Shown here piece after piece: positions 51,901 through 59,700 of a stretch of DNA of 64,000 nucleotides (position 1 is its first letter; each line of letters opens with the position of its first letter). The stretch covers positions 5,888,156-5,952,155 of the forward strand of contig JAKOON010000018.1 of the NCBI GenBank assembly GCA_022577435.1, written 5' to 3'. The notes under the pieces were generated by a model. It was given only the letters and a program-made list of their open reading frames with translations, made no database searches and was not told the DNA's origin. The position numbers were made by a program, and so were the translations under genes. The DNA comes from Embiotoca jacksoni. Its lineage: Eukaryota > Chordata > Actinopteri > Embiotocidae.

Positions 51901-54900
51901 CGTGTCAGCGCCGATGCTGAGGTCTGAGCCCGGCACATTGTTGGAGACAGTGGCGGGGACCATGACCATGGGCACACAGAACTCGTCATATTTCTCCCGA
52001 GCCGTTAACAATTCCAGCAGTGAGAGGAAGGCCTGCAGGGCAGAGCCAAGGGCTTTAGTGTGTGTGCGAGGATTCTGGCAGCTCGGGTTGGGTTCAGAGG
52101 TGCTACTTGCCACAAAGGAGGAGGGAGGGAGGGAGGGAGGGAGAGAGGGGGGTAGGGGGGAGACATCAAATGGAGGGGTGCCAAGGGGAGGAGCCAGGTC
52201 TATCACAACGGACAGCAGCGAAACAGACAGGTACCACTCCACTTCCACCCTCAAATACACACACTACAGTGCACATACACAGGAGAACTCATTTACTTGC
52301 ATACGTCACAGGAAAATGAAAGCTGGTGAGCGTCTAAACGGGAGCGTGTGAAATGGCTGGAGGAAAGCAGCTGTTCTCTGTTTCCAAATCAAATCATCGC
52401 ATTATTTACACTTCACTTTTCTTTTCAATAAATCACTTTGAGGATGCTTCTCTCTTCCTACTCGTCTACGCGTACGCCACTGGAAATCAAGTTCATGTTG
52501 CCGTTCATCCTGCTAGCTCCACTGTTCCACTTTTAGCCAGAGAAATGACTACGAAGCATGATTATGAGCACATGGAGCCATATGGTGGTGTGCTGATATC
52601 AAACGAGAGAAGACTGATGGCGAGGATAAACATGAGTATTTACTGGCTTATACACAAACTGACATTATAAGGTTTCTTTTCGATACGTATGAGCAATAAT
52701 AATGGTGCTAAAGTCATGAATATTCATCATCAAGAGTTTTACAAGCTTGTAGATGAAAAAAAACTAAAACTGAGAAGCATCCTGTAGTATAGCGTCATTA
52801 TAAAACTAAAGCTGGTAAACTAACAGAGACAAAGGAGTTTTAAACTTACCTCAAATCCACCAATAACCAGCAGTGCGTTTATCTTGTGCTCTCGTATCTG
52901 CTCAGCAATTTTGTCAACATGCTTTGCAGGAAGTGTTCTGAGGAGGAGAAATAAGATTATTATTTGTTTAAAATGAAAAAATAACACCATACACATGTTT
53001 ATGAAAAAATGAAATAATTATACAGCATACACCAATCAGTGAGTGGTGGATCTGACTGATCTGATTGGAAACCTACGATACTACGTCCCAACCATTGATA
53101 GTCTGCACCACAGGCCTGTCAGTCAAACAGGAAGCTTATTTTCTATTTGTTGATAGATTGATAGATTTTCAGATGGACGGCCAGAAAACTAATAAGGAGT
53201 GACTTTATATAACAAAGATAAATAGTGGAGAAATTGTATCGACTGAGAATTGTGTAAGACTAGTTGAATGGGAGCCTATAGAGACGGAGGCTTTTTGGAG
53301 CCGACCTCTAGTGGCACCTGGTGGTATCGCAGCTTGAGGCACTTCCGCATCGACCTTATTTCTCAGAGCTGGAAGCTACGTCCACTTTCATATACAGTCT
53401 GTTGGTGCTGATGAACTGCACTGGGTTGTAAGGAGAGGTGTTCCTAATAATTTGTCCATTCCAATTATTAAAAATGGAGGATGAATAGCTGCACTGTTGT
53501 ATTGTTCTGTCAGTGGTTATAAAGTTGCGGCTGATCGCTGCGAATTTGTTTCTTAAAGCTGAAATCTCCAGAGTCTTCAGAGTCTATGGACATCAGGTTT
53601 ACTACTGAATATCTGCTGGTGCATCAGGCTTCACCTTTTGGTTCCCAACAGAGAGCCTCCCTGTCCCGTCCATCCTCCGACATCAGCCCACTTAATCTCC
53701 TTAATCTGAAGAGAAAACAACACATACATTCTTAAATGTCTTATTAAAGCTCTCCGTCACATTTTAAATACTGGACACTCAGCTGCTCTGTTTTTTGCCA
53801 TGACGCATGTCTGGCTGTTGCAGAAGTCAGGAGTCAAACCAAATCACTCCTTTTCTACAGTTGTAATCCAAATGTATGTAATCCTCGACCTTGTTTCTGT
53901 GCTGTTAGTGGTCCATTTAAACACCTTCAACAATGTGTAAGGTACATTTGTGTATTTCCCGACTTGTCCTCCTGGGGACTGAGTGCAGAGTTAATTTGCA
54001 GGATAAACTCTTCTATAGTGGAGTAACTGCTTCCAGTGGAAACACAGAGGTGTGCAGCACAGAGCCACCAAGCACCGAATTATAGAAATCCATTACTGCC
54101 TCGGCTCTAATCTTCTTAGGGTCAGTTGGCACAGTGTGGTTTCAGCCGGCCAGGGCTCACGCAGGTTGTTTAACTAACCAGTCGTTTTGGAGACATCGTG
54201 ATGAAGATAAATGGTTGTTAAGTGCTTTTCTGTAAAAGAGCACTGAGGTTTATTGCTGGGAGGAGGTCAGATGAGGACAGAGGAGGGTGAAAACAGTTCT
54301 ACCAGTTCATTCCAGCCTCATATTACAATGAGGGTTCTCATTTAACACTCACGCAGCCTTTGTCTGCTTTTACCTTGCATTCAAAACTCCCTGATTTACT
54401 GATAGATGAGGTGAGAATCATCTCTCTGATTTATCATTCAAAAACTGTTTACAGTCTGCTACAGAACTCGTTCTGCTGCCCTCTGCTGGATTATTGTGGC
54501 ACTGCATTTGCTTCGGCTGAGGAGGGCAGAAGAGGAAGAGTCAGTGTGGAAAATTGGTTTACATTAATCTGGACAGATTATCCCAGAGGTTTCCCTGATT
54601 ACTGTTCAGTCAGGGAGCTAACAGTGATTGTGTGCTGTCTGACTGTCATGAAGCTGAGCCAATTCTGTCTCTGGTATTGATACAAAAATTAATAAAAAAA
54701 AAAAAAACACATTTAAATAACAACATGAAATCTCTTTAAATTGACAATGACTACTTATAACAGCATGAACTGGTACAGTAGCAGCATACCAGTGTTATAC
54801 AACCCACCTGTCCTTTGTAGAATCCCTCAAACCCGTCGCTGACGGCAAACATCTTGTGTCCCTCAGAGATGCCCACCCTGACGGCCGAGCGGACGGCGGC

Positions 54901-56467
54901 GTTCATGCCCGCTGCGGGGGCCCCGACATTCAACACCGCCACATTGAAGTTGCTCTGAAGAGACAAAATACAAAGTAACATGTTACACGTACGTCACAAG
55001 TAAATGTGTCGGTTTAATCATTGCAGCTGCAGCTTAACTAATCTCCCCAAATAACATACTGTACAGAGTCTGTACTTTGCTCTGCAGAGAAAATCAATAA
55101 CGTGTTTCTGGTGAGCTCTCAGCTACACGCTGCGACTACAGTGGTCATTATCACGGATGCGGGGGGGGGGGGGGGACCCTCAGGCGAGCTGCACAGCGTG
55201 GAGTCTGCCACGCCGCCTCAGCACTTCACCCATCTTCAGTGTGGAGACGCAGCAGCTGGCCGCAGCAGGATTGAACAAGTCATCTCTCGATGGGTGGGTG
55301 GGGAGGAGGAGGGGGGGGGGGGGGTGTCTCATCTGATATCACCACACAGCAGACCGACACTGAGCCACCTGGGCCCCAGATGAAGCCCACACTGACTACA
55401 ATTACATGCTTCATGTAACACAGCCGGCAGGTAGAAACACTTATGTATTATTGGTCACTGCTTTTTTTTTTCTAGTGAACAGCAGGGAGCGGATGATGAC
55501 TGCCAACACTGAAATGCACCAGTGTGCAGAGAAATACTCACATATCTACAGGAAATCTTAAGTGGAGTGAGCCTTGTTTTTGTAAAGGATATCTCTGAAG
55601 AAAGCTGCAGCACAGCACATCAGAGCGGCAGAAGCTGAGTCATTATTTGTGGGCCGAACCTGAGGACAGTGAGCGTAATAAAAAATGAAACATCTCTGTG
55701 GCTTCAGGGGAGCTGATCTGACTCTCTAGAAACAGCCAACTCTCGAGGCATGTTGTGTAGCGGCCTGCTGCTGTTTGTGTGAAATAAAAAGTGTGTGTTC
55801 GACTGTCAGCGGGGCGACTCACAGTTGGCAGTTCAGACTCTGGTTTACGATGAGCCAGCAGTTTGTAAGTCTTCAGGTTGTTTTCAAAGCTCCTGCAACA
55901 CAACCAAAGTTAATCAGTTCATCTGTGCGAGCACATCATGTGACTCTGATTCTCTCCCACTTCACACTCTAATCAGCATGAGCAGCCAACAAACAGACTG
56001 GTGCAGTTTAAAACAGCACAGAGATCCACTTTCCCTCCTGCACTTGTTTACAGTGAGCAACATCAAACCGACGGCTGTCATCATACCTGCCCCGGAGCCT
56101 GACGGCCTCCTCGAAGCGTTTCTGGTCCATGGCCTTCTGTACCTCTTGAGTCTGAGGGAAACGGGAGAGTGTTTGAATTCTGCATTCACAAGAGTCTGCA
56201 TTCCCCCCTCCCCCGAGTTATGTCAAAATTCAAACATGACGGGGCGAATATGACCACAAAGCTCCTTTGTGTGTTTCCTTGGAGATGGTTTACTCTTACA
56301 TCATCATCCTGGCAGTCATTGCCAATCCTGCCAAATGCTTCAGATGATCATTAAACCAAACACAACTCTCTCATGAATATTAGTGCCACTCCATGCCCAA
56401 TTGGCCGAGCTGTTTGTCATCATTACTTAAGCTCCCCGTCCCCACTGACTCCTCTGTACATAAGTGA

Positions 56468-56531
<64 letters not shown>

Positions 56532-56724
56532 CGGTCTTGGACTGTTTCCAGCGCAGTACAGCACTTACCATCTGTACGCACTCCATGAGAGGCAGGCGCA
56601 CCGACTGGTTCCCGCACAGAGAGACCACGCAGGCCGGAGTGTTGGCTGTGGTCTCCAGAAGGGCAAGAACGGCCTCCACTCCCATACGGCTGGCCTGCGT
56701 GTGAGCAAACACACACGCACACGC

Positions 56725-56764
<40 letters not shown>

Positions 56765-59700
56765 AGAGGACTTCATCGTCATCACGTTTTCCTTGTGTAC
56801 ACTCGTGTTTTCTTTACCAACACATTCTGCTTTAATTACATTTTTTTTACTCTGAATCCTAAATTAGAGGGGGAAAAAAACATCACCTTTTTTTTGTTCA
56901 CTTTATAGTTATATACTTTTTGGATTCATCTTTTTCTCTGCTTAAAATGTCAAATGTTTTGTGGTAGACGTGAAGGGATCTGCTGCTCTCTTTCCGTGAT
57001 GCAGCGCTTCACGTGCTGAGCCACAAATCTGTTAATGTGCTTGACCTAAAACCTGCAGCCACTTCTCCTCAGACACACAGAGGACTGCACAGGAAATGTT
57101 CTGGGCTGCCAGACTGCTCCTGCAAAGGCTGAACATGTATACATGGAATTTTTAATAGAAATGCTGCAGTGAATAAAAGGTCAAGCATGTAAATTGTAGG
57201 CCAAGAATAAATAACAAATTACATCTGAAAACGTTCTGGTTTCTAACATCAATGTGTAATCAATTTTCTATAAAGGCGGCAAGTGATGATTTTTTTCTCC
57301 TCAATTAATTAAATGTCAGAAAAATAATTTGGGATGAAAAATATGAATTAAGGCAGTCCAAAGTGATTTATTTTTGATGGATTCAGCCAAGAATCCAAAA
57401 GCAAAACATTCATTTTGGAACCACAGACAAAATAGTGTAAAATCCTGATGTTTGAGAAGCTGGAACCAGCAAATGTTAAGGATTAGTATTTCTGCCTATT
57501 AAAAGACTAAAATGATTGAACAGTTATCAACTCATTCGCCTGATTGGCTCATCTATTAAAGCGGTGGACCCACCAGGATGCGGTCAAAGGCAGACGGGGT
57601 CCCTCCTCTCTGCACGTGCCCCAAGATTGTCACACGTGTGTCGAATCCCAAGCATTTAACAACAAGCTAGGAGGATGAAATACACAGGGTTTAGCAGTTA
57701 CTATGGCAACATATTGTTTATCTTTTAATGGGAATTGCTAATGAAGATGTAACTAATAAATCCTTAAAATGCAATGGTACTAATTCATCTTTTAAATGCT
57801 TGTTAGTTATACAGCTAAATGTAAAATTATGTCTGAATTTGAACTCTAAAGTGAGACAATTGTAAATGCAAAGCTACTGAACACGAACGGGCAAATCACA
57901 CTGAAACACACGCATTATATAAAAGCTGAAGAAAAGGGGAAACAGCAAAGCACAAGCAAGCCATTCTAATTTTTCAGTCATGTTAGCGCGGAGCTCCTAG
58001 CTCACAGAAGATCCCAGGCAGGAAGTCTTGAATCAGATATATTCAGGTTCTGTCAATAAAATAAAATGATTTACAAATGACACACAGTTAGTGGGGGGGA
58101 GGGAGGGGGAAGGAGGGAGGGGGGGGTCGTGACAAACTGTGATAATCCCTCTGGGAAGATGTGAACTTCTGTGTGAAGCCGTTCTGAATAAACGCCATTT
58201 GATTTGAGAAATGTCTGTCTGTGAGGTTTAGTGAGGGCGTCTCAGCAGCAGGAGAGCACGCCGAGAGTCGTCTTACCAAACTAGCGAGTGTGCCTGATAG
58301 AGCATTCCAGAAACACAGCAACAGAGTCAAAGCCACACCAGGGCAGCAGTACAGTAGTAGAAGTCATACAGGAGGCAGTCGGAGCGGGAGCTTGTACTTG
58401 TACTTACATCCTTTACATAGTCAGTAGTTATGGCTTTGTTGTTACGATCAATCGCCCCCTCGGCTACAATAATGATATTCAGCCTTTTCATCCCTGCTCG
58501 GTTCTACAGGGAGGGCGTGGTGGAGACACAACATGACAGAAAAACTGAGACGTGGGCTTTCAGAAGCACGAAGGCCGGACGGTGACGGCAGCCAGCGAGC
58601 TGAGGACAAAATCTTTCACAATAAAAGCAGAGACGTCACTACGGTTTTATCATCGCTTCATTATCATGCGATGAGCACTGACTCGGATCATTTAGGCTGT
58701 TTGTAACTCGGGCTCAGAGGACTGGTTATCATCAGGTCTCCATGCTTCTGGCTTCCCCTTTCTTCACACTGAGGTACTCACATCCTTCACAAAACTAGAG
58801 GTTATAGGCTTCCCGTGTCTGTCAAGGGCTCCTTCTGCAACTATGATTATGTTCAGCCTTGTGCCTCTGGAGCGAGTCTGAATCATAAAACGTTGACGTG
58901 TTTTCAAACCAGAAAAAAAAAGCACAGTATCAGACACATCAGACGACTGAGACTGAACACCTCAACGGTCTTCTCTGACAAAAAAAAAAGTCTGGATTTA
59001 CTTCTTGTAGAAAAAAACTGAAAAAGTTGTGCGGAAAAAGAGCATTATTATTAAATTAAATAAAATATCACACAGCATGGAAGCTGGTTTAACACGCTTC
59101 ATTATGTTTACTGTGGGGAAACAGATCTGACTGTGTTACCGCAGATAGTTTCTGACACATCTTGTTCTCCCAGCCGTCCTCTGGAGGCATTTCAGGGATC
59201 AGCACCCAGTCCGCCCCGCAAGCCAGAGCGCTCACCAAGGCCAGGTAGCTGAGATAACGCACACAGACAGAGCACGTTGTGTATAAACAGAGGTGATACC
59301 GTCTCCGCCTCCGCCTCGGGAATTATGTTCATGCATTCTTACCCGCAGTGTCTGCCCATGACCTCCAACACAAACGTCCTCTGGTGGCTGAAAGAGGAGA
59401 AAAGATGAATCAGATATGATCGCGGGTTTGATGTTGATTGTTGACGTGCATTATCAGCAGCTCTGTTTGTTTACTTGAGGGTAAACAAGACTCTACAGAT
59501 GCAGACACAAAGTCTAAAATGATTTTATTCTATTCTGAACGTACCAGAGGGCAGCACGTTTGTATTTAATGCCGTAGAACTCTTTCTAATCCATTTTCAT
59601 TTTGGCATGACTGTAAATTAAAGTGTGGTTGGTGGTTAAACAAGCATTTCTCATGTTTCTTCTGCCCTTTTCATGAGTGAACGTTTGCATTATCCAATGT

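Noticed and set aside
50115..52032. Duplicate exon 16 as an assembly duplication or pseudo-exon
   Set aside because: The copies differ at 15 of 51 residues and many silent sites, have different intron flanks, and both keep splice sites and ligand motifs.
58408..58877. Duplicate exon 8 as an assembly duplication
   Set aside because: Only 20 of 32 residues are identical and almost all shared codons differ at the third base.
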